Assembly: GCF_000741715.1 (NCBI RefSeq)
Contig: NZ_JGZN01000013.1
Span: 1 to 64,000 of the forward strand
DNA length: 64,000 nucleotides
Reading direction: 5' to 3'
From: Bifidobacterium saguini DSM 23967
GTDB taxonomy: Bacteria; Actinomycetota; Actinomycetes; Actinomycetales; Bifidobacteriaceae
Each line of letters begins with the position of its first letter. Position 1 is the stretch's first letter. The position numbers and the translations under genes are program-made. Under the pieces are notes generated by a model, which saw only the letters and a program-made list of their open reading frames with translations, did no database searches and was not told the DNA's origin. Below are positions 50,008 through 59,709 of the stretch, piece after piece.

Positions 50008-52548
50008 TCAGGCCAGTGATTCCTTGAGGAAGTCGCGCTGGAGAATGAGCAGGTTTTCGGCCACGGTTTCATCGTTGGTCATGTGTGTGATGCCGGTGAG
50101 CGGCAAGAAGGTGTGCGGGCGGCCGGCCGCCATCAACGCCTGAGAGAGGCGCAGACTGTGAGCGATGGTGACGTTGTCATCAGCAAAGCCGTGGATGAGC
50201 ATCAGCGGTCGCTCCAGCTTGGGAGCATCCTGAATGATGCCGTTGCGGCGATACACCTCCGGATCGAGGCCAAGATAGCGTTCGGTGTAATGGGTGTCGT
50301 ACAGCGTCCAGTCGGTAGGCGGAGCACCGGCGCAAGCGGCCTTGAACACGTTCGGCGCGTCGAGCACGGCGAGCGCGGAAAGGAAGCCGCCGTAGGACCA
50401 GCCGATCATGCAGACTTTATCGAGATCGGGAGCGGGGATGACAGCAGCATCGTCGTCCGCATTGAGTTCGGCTATCGCCTCGGGCAAAGCGTTGACGGCC
50501 TCAATTTGGTCGGCGAGCGTCACGTCTTTCATGTCCTCGAAAATCGCGCGATCCCAGGCAGGGCCACGTCCGGTGGTTCCACGGCCGTCCGCCGTGACCA
50601 CGAGGAAGCCCTGATCGGCCCACCATTGGCCTTCCCAATAGAAGGATTGCGCATCCACAACCTGCTGGAATCCAGGGCCACCGTACGGCTTCATTAGCAC
50701 AGGCAAGTTGGCAGCATTCGCGTATGGGCTATCGGCGCTTGGCGCAATGATTGCGGTGTAAAGGCGGTGCTCACCGAGGCGCGTGAAGCGCACGTTCGGC
50801 GTGAAACCTGGCTCATCGGCATAGTTGGCGATGCTGGCGATACCGCCATGTGCCTGCGGCAGTTTGCCGCGCAATACAGCATCGGCAACCGCATCAGTCA
50901 CAGAATCTGATGCCACCACGTGCGTCATTTCGACCTTGGCATGCTCCATATCGCGGCCGGTAATCACCATGCCGCACTTGCCCGCGGATGCCGTCCAAAC
51001 ACCGGGGCGTGTGGTGACCGGAATCACGGCGCAACCAGAATCATCACCATAAGTATCGTCATAATCGAAGATCACCACGTCGAAGCTGCGCGCGTCATGT
51101 TCGCCGCCGCGGTCGGACCAAACAGCTGGCACTTCAGGAGCCAAATCAGGTTCGCGCTGCACCACGGCCATCACGTTGCCATCATCCACATTGAGTACCT
51201 CGCGCACATTCCAGCCAGCCGGCGTGAATGGGCGGCCGTCCACGGTCAGACGGTTCGTGTCCGTCTCCATATCGTTCAGCGCGCACACCAAATGGCCGCT
51301 CGGCGTGTAGGCGGGAGTGCCCGGCACCAAGTCAATCCACTGATTGTTCGTATGCTCCTCCAGCACACGGGTGGCACCAAGCTGCGGAGCATCGTCGCCG
51401 TTTGCCAAGTCTGCAGTAGCAACGGCCACCTCGAGCACCTGATCGGCTGTCTGGCGACGGTTCTGCACGAGCACCAGCGGATCATGGCCTTCCGCCCAGT
51501 TCACGGCAGCAACGTACTCGTAGGCCTCGCGATCCCAGTCCACATCGGCATTTGCGGTGATACCGGCGTATCGATTGTTCTCATCAAAAGCCAGGGAGAT
51601 TACGGTCAGGTACACATCGGCATTTTGGGCCAATGCGCGCGGGTAACGACGACCGGCAGCCGCGTGCTCGGGGTCGGCAGGGTCGCTGATGTACCAGATC
51701 GGCTCGTCGGCGGTATCAAAGGATTCAAACAGCACATGGTGGGAATCCGGCGACCACCAAAAACCGTCGTATCGGTTCATTTCCTCGCCGGCTACGAATT
51801 CAGCCAAGCCGATCTTCCATGTGTTCTCAGCCGGGTTGCCGTCTTCGTCTTCCACGCTGACGCCGTAAATAGCGGTGATGCGATCGGTAGAGGCGGCATC
51901 CCAGTCGCCAATATCCACCAGCATCAGGTAAGCGCCGGTTGTGTACAGCACATGAGAACCATCCGGAGCAATGCGCGGATTCAACACAGGCGCATACGTT
52001 TCCGAATCTCCGTCCAGCCATTCGCCGGCCAGCTCGCGGGTGCGAGCCACAGGAACCTTGATGGCCACCTCGGTCTCGCTGGATCCACCAAGTTCCTCTT
52101 CCTCAGCAGCTGCATCGCCGGCATCAACCACCGATTCAACTGCGTCCTGCCAATCAATTTCCGTCAGATACAAACGGCCATTAATCGTAAAGACCACACG
52201 ATCGCCGGCATCATCCACTGAATAATTCACAATGCCGGTGCCGCCTTCACGAGCGCGTTCGCGGCGAGCGCGCTCCTCAGCAGGCACGTTTTCACTATCC
52301 GCATCCGCACCCAGCAATTCACGCGGATCGGCGAGCTTAGTTTCGTGATGTTCCCCAGCCGCATCGAACCAGCTCAGCCACAAAGCAGTCACCAAATCTT
52401 CCGGACCGTCCGAGCGCAAAAACAGCGCGGTCGAACCGTCTCCTATAACGCGTGCCGAACGTGGAGAGCCGCTGGTGAACCGCAACGTCCGCGCCTTACG
52501 GCGAGGAAAATCCTTGATGGCATCATTGATATCAATCGTTTCATTCAT
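50008..52548 (-). CDS. S9-family prolyl oligopeptidase / dipeptidyl peptidase IV-like
   Basis: An 846-residue cytoplasmic peptidase. The first 600 or so residues form the DPP IV-type beta-propeller (e.g. WKIGLAEFVAGEEMNRYDGFWWSPD, with the EE pair that binds the substrate N-terminus in DPP IV). The C-terminal alpha/beta-hydrolase domain has PVLMKPYGGPGFQQV, nucleophile Ser in MIGWSYGGFLSAL, Asp in HGFADDNV and His in GITHMTND. No signal peptide. It probably releases dipeptides from Pro- or Ala-containing peptides. Confidence 0.9.
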   Translation of the reverse strand: MNETIDINDAIKDFPRRKARTLRFTSGSPRSARVIGDGSTALFLRSDGPEDLVTALWLSWFDAAGEHHETKLADPRELLGADADSENVPAEERARRERAREGGTGIVNYSVDDAGDRVVFTINGRLYLTEIDWQDAVESVVDAGDAAAEEEELGGSSETEVAIKVPVARTRELAGEWLDGDSETYAPVLNPRIAPDGSHVLYTTGAYLMLVDIGDWDAASTDRITAIYGVSVEDEDGNPAENTWKIGLAEFVAGEEMNRYDGFWWSPDSHHVLFESFDTADEPIWYISDPADPEHAAAGRRYPRALAQNADVYLTVISLAFDENNRYAGITANADVDWDREAYEYVAAVNWAEGHDPLVLVQNRRQTADQVLEVAVATADLANGDDAPQLGATRVLEEHTNNQWIDLVPGTPAYTPSGHLVCALNDMETDTNRLTVDGRPFTPAGWNVREVLNVDDGNVMAVVQREPDLAPEVPAVWSDRGGEHDARSFDVVIFDYDDTYGDDSGCAVIPVTTRPGVWTASAGKCGMVITGRDMEHAKVEMTHVVASDSVTDAVADAVLRGKLPQAHGGIASIANYADEPGFTPNVRFTRLGEHRLYTAIIAPSADSPYANAANLPVLMKPYGGPGFQQVVDAQSFYWEGQWWADQGFLVVTADGRGTTGRGPAWDRAIFEDMKDVTLADQIEAVNALPEAIAELNADDDAAVIPAPDLDKVCMIGWSYGGFLSALAVLDAPNVFKAACAGAPPTDWTLYDTHYTERYLGLDPEVYRRNGIIQDAPKLERPLMLIHGFADDNVTIAHSLRLSQALMAAGRPHTFLPLTGITHMTNDETVAENLLILQRDFLKESLA

Positions 52549-52716
52549 GCCTTACAACCTACGCCGTTGTGCGGAGATGGTGCGCCACACCCACGCCAGC
52601 CCTAAAATCACCCTTAAATTTTGGAAATTCTGCACTCATAATTGGTGATTTGGCCGGTTTTTTGCACCATATTCCCAAGGCCGCGTAGGATAGGTGACGA
52701 TTAGAAAGGGAGGACT

Positions 52717-53418
52717 ATGAGCGTTCTCGACCGTTTTGAAAAAAGCGTGGAGGGTGCAGTCAACGGAGTATTCGCCAAGTTTGGCTCCAAAGACCTGCAG
52801 CCTGTTGATCTTTCCAGCGCCCTGGAGCGTGAGATCGACGCGGAAGCCATGCCGGTGGGCCGCGACCGCACGGTGGCCCCGAATGAATATCGTTTCAAGC
52901 TCAGCACCCCGGACTTTGACCGTATCGAAGCATGGGGCAGCGAGACTTTGGCCAACGAGCTTGCCGACAACCTCACTGAATACGCCAAGAGCCAGCATTA
53001 CGCATTCGTTGGCCCCGTGGTTGTGATCTTTGAGGAAGATCTGAACCTCACCAAGGGCAATTTCAACCTCACTTCCGAATCCGTGCAGGGCAATGCTGTG
53101 CCCGTCACCACGGACGCGCAGACCGAGGATAGCCCGGTGCTTGAGGTGAACGGCAACCAGTATCTGCTCACCAAAGAGAAGACCGTGATCGGCCGCGGCT
53201 CCGGCTGCGACATTGTGATTGATGATCCGGGCATCTCCCGTAAGCATCTTGAGATTGACATCACGGCAAACGGTGTTATCGCACGCGACCTGGGTTCCAC
53301 CAACGGCACGTATGTGGAGGGCCATCAGGTGCCCGCCGCAACACTGCTCGACGGCAATACCATTACCATCGGCCGCACGCGCATCCTGTTCTGGGCCTCG
53401 GCACAGGCGCAGGAGTAG
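52717..53418 (+). CDS. fhaA: FHA-domain protein FhaA (DUF3662)
   Basis: A 233-residue protein: N-terminal DUF3662 domain (VLDRFEKSVEGAVNGVFAKF through VVVIFEEDLNL) and C-terminal FHA domain (VIGRGSGCDIVIDDPGISRKHLEI, DLGSTNGTYV), which binds phosphothreonine. GGGAGG precedes the start. First gene of the seven-gene signalling and cell-wall cluster; in mycobacteria FhaA is a partner of PknB and of peptidoglycan synthesis factors. Confidence 0.95.
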   Translation: MSVLDRFEKSVEGAVNGVFAKFGSKDLQPVDLSSALEREIDAEAMPVGRDRTVAPNEYRFKLSTPDFDRIEAWGSETLANELADNLTEYAKSQHYAFVGPVVVIFEEDLNLTKGNFNLTSESVQGNAVPVTTDAQTEDSPVLEVNGNQYLLTKEKTVIGRGSGCDIVIDDPGISRKHLEIDITANGVIARDLGSTNGTYVEGHQVPAATLLDGNTITIGRTRILFWASAQAQE

Positions 53419-53447
53419 CCCCGAGTCCCCGCTCAAAGGTCCTTCAT

Positions 53448-53975
53448 ATGACCGAATTGACTTTTGCCCTACTGAAGTATGGTTTTCTGGCCTTACTGTG
53501 GGTTTTTATATGGCTTGCGGTCCGTTCGCTGCGCCAAGACATCGAAACGTTCAGCCCGCGCCCTTCGCGTTCTCGCCGTCGCCGCGAGCGCGAAGCCCAC
53601 AAGGTGAAGGCCGAGGCGCCGCGTGCACCAGCTGCAGCTGCACGAAGTTCCGCAGCGGCGTCGGCGGGCCGTCACAGCCAGCAGCCTACGTTGTTGGTGA
53701 TTATCGACGGGCCTCTTGCCGGCAGCTCGGTGCCGCTTGGCGAGTCCGAAATTACTTTGGGCCGTGCCGCTTCCAATACCGTGGTGTTGGATGACGAGTT
53801 CGTCTCTTCGCATCATGCTCGCGTGTACTTGGATGCCGCTTCCGGCCAGTGGGCCATTGAGGACCTGCATTCCACGAACGGCACTGTTGTGAACCAGCAG
53901 CGCATTAATCGCCCCACCATTCTTCCTGCCCGTATTCCTGTGCGCATCGGCGCCACAACCTTCGAACTGAGGTAG
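53448..53975 (+). CDS. fhaB: FHA-domain membrane protein FhaB
   Basis: A 175-residue protein with one N-terminal membrane helix (LKYGFLALLWVFIWLAVRSL), an Arg/Ala-rich linker and a C-terminal FHA domain (ITLGRAASNTVVLDDEFVSSHHARV, DLHSTNGTVVN). The mycobacterial homologue FhaB/FipA contacts division and kinase proteins. It lies 29 bp after fhaA and 4 bp before the phosphatase gene. Confidence 0.93.
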   Translation: MTELTFALLKYGFLALLWVFIWLAVRSLRQDIETFSPRPSRSRRRREREAHKVKAEAPRAPAAAARSSAAASAGRHSQQPTLLVIIDGPLAGSSVPLGESEITLGRAASNTVVLDDEFVSSHHARVYLDAASGQWAIEDLHSTNGTVVNQQRINRPTILPARIPVRIGATTFELR

Positions 53976-53979
53976 CCGC

Positions 53980-55626
53980 ATGCCTAATTCCGCCGCTTCA
54001 CAACCGTTGTTCCTCTACTCCACCACTGTGTCTGATGTGGGTACAGTGCGCGCGAATAATCAGGATTCCTCCTTCGCCGGCGAGCATTTGATCGCCATTT
54101 GCGATGGCATGGGCGGTCATGCGGGCGGCGATACGGCATCTACCATCGCCATCCGCTCATTGGCTCATATTGAGCAGGACGATACCGGCGGTGATGTAAA
54201 AGCCATCTCGCATATGATGGAAACCTCCGTGATGGCTGCGCATGATGCCATCGTGGGCAAAGCCAAGCGTGAACGCAAGCTTGCCGGCATGGGCACTACG
54301 GTAACCGCCGTGGCTTTGGTGGCCGGCTACTGGGTTATCGCCCATATTGGTGATTCTCGCGCCTACCTGCTGCGCGACGGCCATTTGAGCCGCATTACCA
54401 GCGATCACAGCTATGTGCAGCATCTGATCGATACCGGTCGCATTACGCCGGCCGAAGCCAAGAACCATCCGCAGCGCAATGTGGTAATGCGCGTGCTCGG
54501 CGATTTTGACATCGACCCGCATCCTGATATTTCCATTCGTCGCGCTCACCCCGCAGACCGTTGGCTGCTTTGCTCAGATGGTTTGTGTGGCGTGCTCGAA
54601 GATTCCACTATCGAAGAGACCATGACTGCGCTCTCCGATCAGGGTGAATGCGCGCAGAATCTGGTGCAAATGGCTTTGCGCGCGGGCAGCACGGATAATG
54701 TGACTGCAGTCATTGCCGATGCCACGCTCGCTTTGGATGCGGACGCATTCGACCTGCCCCACCAGACGCCATTGGTGGGTGGCGCTGCCGGCAATAGTCT
54801 CGAAACCATCGCCGATATCGTCAACGAACCGGTGGCCACCGCTCCCGCATTGCGCGTGGATAATTCTCCGGCCCAGCGTGCTGCCGCACTAATACAGCCT
54901 GCCAGCGCACATGACAAGGCTTCAGCTCCGGCCACTGCGGAACCTTCCGGCGCACGCGTGGCGCAACCGTCCTCGGTGCGTGAGGAAACCGGCGAACGAG
55001 CAAATCCCGATACCGGTGAGATTCCGGTGGTGCAGCGCCCTGATGGCCGCATCTCGGCTGATCCGAACGATCCTGTGGTGGCACAGGCCATTCGCAAGGA
55101 GCAGGCGCAGCAAACCAAGGCCACGCATGTGAAAAAGCGCCGAGTCAGGCTTGCACTGATCTTCACCATCGTGGTGGTTATTGCAGCCCTGTTTGGCGTG
55201 GGCGGCGGCACGTATTTGTGGAGCCAGACGCGTTATTACGTGGGTAACAGCAACGGTAAGGTTGCGATTTACCAAGGCGTACCCACCAATATTTTCGGTA
55301 TGGAACTTTCCCATGAGGTGAGCAGCACCACGATTTCCCTGTCTGAATTGCCGCAGACTTGGCGCGACCAGATTAATCAGGGCATTACCGTTGATTCTTT
55401 GGATGAGGCTCAGTCTCACGTATCTATTATTCGCAGTGAAATGAATAAGTTCCTGAAGCAGCAGGAGCAGGAGAAATCCAAGAAGACTGATACTTCAGAC
55501 AGCTCCTCTGATTCCAACAGCACTGATGATTCCAATAGCTCCAGCGATTCGAATGACTCCAGCTCGTCCTCCGATCAGCCGAGCATTGGTGCGGCGAATG
55601 ATGCCGCCACAGGGGGCAATCAATGA
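53980..55626 (+). CDS. pstP: PP2C-family serine/threonine phosphatase
   Basis: A 548-residue phosphatase. Residues about 10-245 are the PP2C domain (VRANNQDSSFAGEHLIAICDGMGGHAGG and later GSTDNVTAVIA hold the metal-binding Asp residues). A disordered Ala/Pro linker precedes a single membrane helix (LALIFTIVVVIAALFGVGGG) and an extracellular domain ending in a Ser/Asp/Asn-rich tail. It reverses phosphorylation by the kinases encoded downstream. Its stop overlaps the next start (ATGA). Confidence 0.94.
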   Translation: MPNSAASQPLFLYSTTVSDVGTVRANNQDSSFAGEHLIAICDGMGGHAGGDTASTIAIRSLAHIEQDDTGGDVKAISHMMETSVMAAHDAIVGKAKRERKLAGMGTTVTAVALVAGYWVIAHIGDSRAYLLRDGHLSRITSDHSYVQHLIDTGRITPAEAKNHPQRNVVMRVLGDFDIDPHPDISIRRAHPADRWLLCSDGLCGVLEDSTIEETMTALSDQGECAQNLVQMALRAGSTDNVTAVIADATLALDADAFDLPHQTPLVGGAAGNSLETIADIVNEPVATAPALRVDNSPAQRAAALIQPASAHDKASAPATAEPSGARVAQPSSVREETGERANPDTGEIPVVQRPDGRISADPNDPVVAQAIRKEQAQQTKATHVKKRRVRLALIFTIVVVIAALFGVGGGTYLWSQTRYYVGNSNGKVAIYQGVPTNIFGMELSHEVSSTTISLSELPQTWRDQINQGITVDSLDEAQSHVSIIRSEMNKFLKQQEQEKSKKTDTSDSSSDSNSTDDSNSSSDSNDSSSSSDQPSIGAANDAATGGNQ

Positions 55627-57299
55627 TCGCTACCCGCTTACGTCAGATTGGCCTACTGCTTGTCTCTATGGCCATCAGCGCGCTTGCTTTCATTCAAATG
55701 TTTGAGCGCACCACCAATTCAATACCGTCGAACTATCTCGTCATATTGTGTGTGGCTGCGGCATTGTTCCTTGTGCTGTGGGCGCTGACCGTGCGTTTCC
55801 AGCCGTACGCTAGTCAGGCGATTATTCCCTGCGTGCTTTTGCTTACCGGCATTGGTGTCACGATGATTGCGCGCATTGATCAGAGCATGAGCACTCGAGT
55901 GGCGCAGCGGCAATTGATGTGGCTGTGCATTGCATTGGTGCTTTCTGCGCTGATTATTGTGTTCCTGAAGGATTACCGCGTACTGCGCCGCTTCTCCTAT
56001 GTGTCTATGGTGGTGGGCCTGGTACTGCTGCTCTCCCCGATGCTGCCGGTGCTTGGCCAGGAGGTCAACGGCGCGCGCATTTGGGTGAAAGTTCCTGGTC
56101 TTGGCCAGTTCCAGCCTGGTGAATTCGCCAAGCTGTTCCTCGCATTCTTCTTTGCCGCATACCTGTTCGATCATCGCGATCAGCTGGCTGTGGGCGGTAA
56201 GAAAGTGCTCGGCCTGCAGCTGCCGCGTATCAAGGATTTGGGCCCGATCATCGTAGTGTGGGTGGCTTCGATGGGCGTGCTCGTTATGCAGCACGATTTG
56301 GGTACGTCGCTGATGTTCTTCGCCATGTTCGTGGCAATGCTGTATGTGGCAACCGGCCGTAAAAGCTGGATTGTGATTGGCTTGCTGGCATTCGCCGTGG
56401 GCGCGGTATTGGCGGCCAGCATGTTCAGCCATGTGGGTCAGCGTGTTGATGCTTGGCTGCATCCGTTCAGCAACGAGCAGTACAACAAGGAATACGGCGG
56501 CTCCTGGCAGCTGGTGACCGGTATTTTCGGCTTGGCTTCAGGCGGTATGGTAGGCACTGGCTTGGGCCAAGGCCACCCTGCGCTGACTACATTCGCTAAT
56601 TCCGATTTCATTTACACGGCTTTGGGCGAAGAGCTTGGTTTGGCTGGTGTGCTGGCTATTTTGATGCTGTATTTGATTATCATCGCATCCGGCTTTATTG
56701 CAGCGATGAAAATCAAGGATGGTTTTGGCAAGCTGCTCGCTTCTGGCTTGGTGTTCACTATGGCATTCCAGGTGTTCACTGTGGTGGGTGGCGTCACTTT
56801 GGTGATTCCGTTGACTGGTTTGACGCTGCCGTACATGGCAGCCGGCGGTTCCAGTCTGATTGCCAATTATGTTCTCGCCGCACTGCTCATCGTTATTTCC
56901 GATGCGGCTAACCAGCCGGAGCCGGAGCTCACTTCCGAATCCCTCCAATACGAGGCGCTGGCTGTGTTGCGCGATAAGGAGCTTGAAGAGCGAGCTCGTG
57001 CCACGGAGCCGATTGCTCGCCCTCGCACGGCTTCGGCCACGGCTGCCAACGCATATGGTTTGGATGATCCTTCCGGTGAGATTGTGGATACTACTCGCCG
57101 CGCTCCAGAGTCGACTGCAGGCGAGGAATACACCGCGCCTACTGGCACGCTGCCGCCTGTTCCTCCGACTGCGCAAACCCAGTCGCCGCAGATGCCTCAC
57201 GTACCTCAAGTACCGCAAGTTCCACCGATTCCGCCAGCGAATGGCTATCGTTCCACTAGTAATCATCACGGTCCAAGACATGGAGGTGCGCGCGCATGA
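55623..57299 (+). CDS. rodA: FtsW/RodA/SpoVE-family glycosyltransferase
   Basis: A 558-residue polytopic membrane protein of the SEDS family, which polymerises lipid II into glycan strands. Family marks: NGARIWVKVPGLGQFQPGEFAKL, VLVMQHDLGTSLMFF and the C-terminal IPLTGLTLPYMAAGGSSLIANY. About 120 residues of Pro-rich cytoplasmic tail (PQMPHVPQVPQVPPIPP) follow the last helix. It works with the class B penicillin-binding protein encoded next, whose start overlaps by four bases. Confidence 0.94.
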   Translation: MIATRLRQIGLLLVSMAISALAFIQMFERTTNSIPSNYLVILCVAAALFLVLWALTVRFQPYASQAIIPCVLLLTGIGVTMIARIDQSMSTRVAQRQLMWLCIALVLSALIIVFLKDYRVLRRFSYVSMVVGLVLLLSPMLPVLGQEVNGARIWVKVPGLGQFQPGEFAKLFLAFFFAAYLFDHRDQLAVGGKKVLGLQLPRIKDLGPIIVVWVASMGVLVMQHDLGTSLMFFAMFVAMLYVATGRKSWIVIGLLAFAVGAVLAASMFSHVGQRVDAWLHPFSNEQYNKEYGGSWQLVTGIFGLASGGMVGTGLGQGHPALTTFANSDFIYTALGEELGLAGVLAILMLYLIIIASGFIAAMKIKDGFGKLLASGLVFTMAFQVFTVVGGVTLVIPLTGLTLPYMAAGGSSLIANYVLAALLIVISDAANQPEPELTSESLQYEALAVLRDKELEERARATEPIARPRTASATAANAYGLDDPSGEIVDTTRRAPESTAGEEYTAPTGTLPPVPPTAQTQSPQMPHVPQVPQVPPIPPANGYRSTSNHHGPRHGGARA

Positions 57300-58762
57300 A
57301 TAAGTATCTGCGTCAGCTGTTCACCGCTGTAGTCTGCCTGTTTGTGGTGCTCGGGCTGTCCTCATCAATCATCATGGCTGTGCGCGCTAATTCACTGAAC
57401 AGTGATTCGCGTAACGCCCGTTCGCTGTACCACGAGCTGGGCGCTTACCGTGGTGCTATTTTGGCTTCAGACGGTACGGTTATGGCACAATCCGAGCCGG
57501 TCAATGATGCATTCAAATATCAGCGCACATATTCCAACGGTCCGCTGTATGCGCCGATCACCGGCTTCTTCTCCATCAATCAGACTGCCGATCGCGGTCT
57601 GGAAGCTTCGCGAAGCATGCTACTCAACGGTGAAGCCGATTCCTTGATTTGGCAGCGCGCCAAGGCCATGCTCACCGGCAGCACCAACCAGGGTGCATCT
57701 ATCGAGACCTCCATCGACCCGAAACTGCAGCAGGTTGCCTACGATCAGCTCAGCTCGCGCGATGGTGCAGCTGTTGTTTCGGAAGTCAAAACCGGCCGTA
57801 TTTTGGCGATGGTGAGCACGCCGAGCTATGACCCGAACCAGCTGGCCACGCATGATGCCACCGCTGCTGCCAAGGCGTACAACGATTTGGCAGCAGGCGA
57901 GAACAGCCCGCTGATTAATCGCGCCACATCTCAGCTGTACCCGCCGGGGTCCACGTTTAAAACCATCGTGGCATCCGCAGCATTGGAAACCGGCCAATAC
58001 CAGACCGATACTGAGATTCCTGCAGGCTCAAGCTATACGCTTCCGGGCACCAATACGCAGCTACCGAACGCAGTATGGCAGGCCAACGGCACTGACGGCA
58101 AAATCACGTTGCAGAACGCTATCGCATACTCGTCCAACACCGCATTCGCACAGTTGGGTGTGGCGCTTGGCGAAGAGAAAATCAGCGATATGGCCACGTC
58201 TCTGGGCTTTGGCAGCACGATTACCATCGATGGCACCACTGCAACCGGCACTCCGATGACGGCTACGGCATCCACCTTCCCCTCGGGCACCACGCCTGAC
58301 CGACTGGCTCTGGCATCTATCGGCCAAGGCGATACCAAGGCCACGCCATTGCAGATGGCTATGGTGGCCCAAGCTATCGCTAACGATGGCAAGCTACTGC
58401 GCCCCACGCTGGTTGATCGTGTACGAGCTTCGGATTTGTCGGTAATCAGCGAAACCAAGCCACAAACCATGGCTAAAGTGTTCAGCAAGGATACTGCTGA
58501 TAAACTCACCACGATGATGGAAAGCGTGGTCACCGAAGCCAATCCATCATTGGCCATTGATGGCATCTCCATCGCGGCTAAAACTGGTACTGCACAAATC
58601 GGTGTGGATAACAGCAGCATCGATGGCTGGATCATCGGTTTTGCGCCTGCGGATGATCCGCAAATCGCCGTGGCTGTGATGGTGCACAACACTGATCTGC
58701 TTGGTTCGCTCGCAGCCGGCCCGATTATGCGCGCGATAATTCAGGAGGCACTGCAACAATGA
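57296..58762 (+). CDS. pbpA: Class B penicillin-binding protein PbpA
   Basis: A 488-residue transpeptidase with one N-terminal membrane helix (LFTAVVCLFVVLGLSSSIIM). Active-site motifs: SXXK in PPGSTFKTIV, SXN in YSSNTAFAQ and KTG in AAKTGTAQ. It crosslinks peptidoglycan as partner of the RodA-type enzyme. It is coupled on both sides through ATGA overlaps. Confidence 0.95.
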   Translation: MNKYLRQLFTAVVCLFVVLGLSSSIIMAVRANSLNSDSRNARSLYHELGAYRGAILASDGTVMAQSEPVNDAFKYQRTYSNGPLYAPITGFFSINQTADRGLEASRSMLLNGEADSLIWQRAKAMLTGSTNQGASIETSIDPKLQQVAYDQLSSRDGAAVVSEVKTGRILAMVSTPSYDPNQLATHDATAAAKAYNDLAAGENSPLINRATSQLYPPGSTFKTIVASAALETGQYQTDTEIPAGSSYTLPGTNTQLPNAVWQANGTDGKITLQNAIAYSSNTAFAQLGVALGEEKISDMATSLGFGSTITIDGTTATGTPMTATASTFPSGTTPDRLALASIGQGDTKATPLQMAMVAQAIANDGKLLRPTLVDRVRASDLSVISETKPQTMAKVFSKDTADKLTTMMESVVTEANPSLAIDGISIAAKTGTAQIGVDNSSIDGWIIGFAPADDPQIAVAVMVHNTDLLGSLAAGPIMRAIIQEALQQ

Positions 58763-59709
58763 AACTGATTGAAGGACAGCTTATTCATCGTCGCTACCGC
58801 CTCGACTCGCGGTTGGCTCAGGGCGGCATGGGCGAAGTGTGGAAGGGCTATGACATTCAGCTCGGACGCCCGGTTGCTATTAAGGCGCTGCGCTCAGACG
58901 CTACGAATGCGGAAGCTAAGTTGCGCCGACTTCGTGCGGAAGCTCATAATTCCGCGAATCTTGCGCACCCGAATATCGCCGCATTGTTTGAATACTATGA
59001 GCATGATGGCATCGGCTTCCTCATTATGGAATATGTTCCGTCAAAATCATTGGCGGACTTGTTCCACGACAAAGGTGCGATGGATCCGACTGAACTGCTG
59101 CCGATTCTTATTCAGACTGCGCGCGGCTTGTTTATCGCTCATTCTCACGGTGTGATTCATCGCGATGTCAAGCCTGCCAACATTATGGTTTCAGACACTG
59201 GCGAGGTGAAAATCACTGATTTCGGCGTGAGCTATTCCACCGGTCAGGGTCAGATTACTCAAGATGGCATGGTGGTGGGAACCGCACAATACATTTCCCC
59301 AGAGCAGGCTCAGGGCAAGCAGGCCACACCGCAATCTGATATTTATTCACTGGGTGTGGTGGCATACGAGGGATTGTCTGGGCATCGCCCGTTCACTGGC
59401 GCAACCCCTGTGGATATTGCGGCCGCTCATGTGAACAATCCGGTGCCGCCGCTGCCGGATTCAGTAGACGTACAGCTTCGTGAATTCATAATGTCCATGC
59501 TGGCTAAGGATCCACTCGACCGTCCGAAAGACGCGCTCGTAGTATCCCGTACGCTGGCCCGTATTGAACGCCGTCTGCTTGATCAGCAGACTGAAATGGC
59601 GGATCAGACCATGGTGACTTCCGGAATGCGTGTGCCTCGCCGAGTGATGAGCACGCCACGCATCGTTTTGGAGACTCCTGTCTCAAGATTGGGAGGAAAT
59701 AAGCAATGA
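58759..59709 (+). CDS. pknA: Serine/threonine protein kinase PknA-like
   Basis: A 316-residue Hanks-type kinase: glycine loop LAQGGMGEVWKGY, VAIKAL lysine, catalytic loop VIHRDVKPANIM, DFGVSYS and the activation segment GTAQYISPEQAQGK. The protein ends soon after the kinase fold and has no membrane helix or sensor domain, unlike its longer mycobacterial namesake. ATGA overlaps couple it to pbpA and pknB. Confidence 0.94.
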   Translation: MKLIEGQLIHRRYRLDSRLAQGGMGEVWKGYDIQLGRPVAIKALRSDATNAEAKLRRLRAEAHNSANLAHPNIAALFEYYEHDGIGFLIMEYVPSKSLADLFHDKGAMDPTELLPILIQTARGLFIAHSHGVIHRDVKPANIMVSDTGEVKITDFGVSYSTGQGQITQDGMVVGTAQYISPEQAQGKQATPQSDIYSLGVVAYEGLSGHRPFTGATPVDIAAAHVNNPVPPLPDSVDVQLREFIMSMLAKDPLDRPKDALVVSRTLARIERRLLDQQTEMADQTMVTSGMRVPRRVMSTPRIVLETPVSRLGGNKQ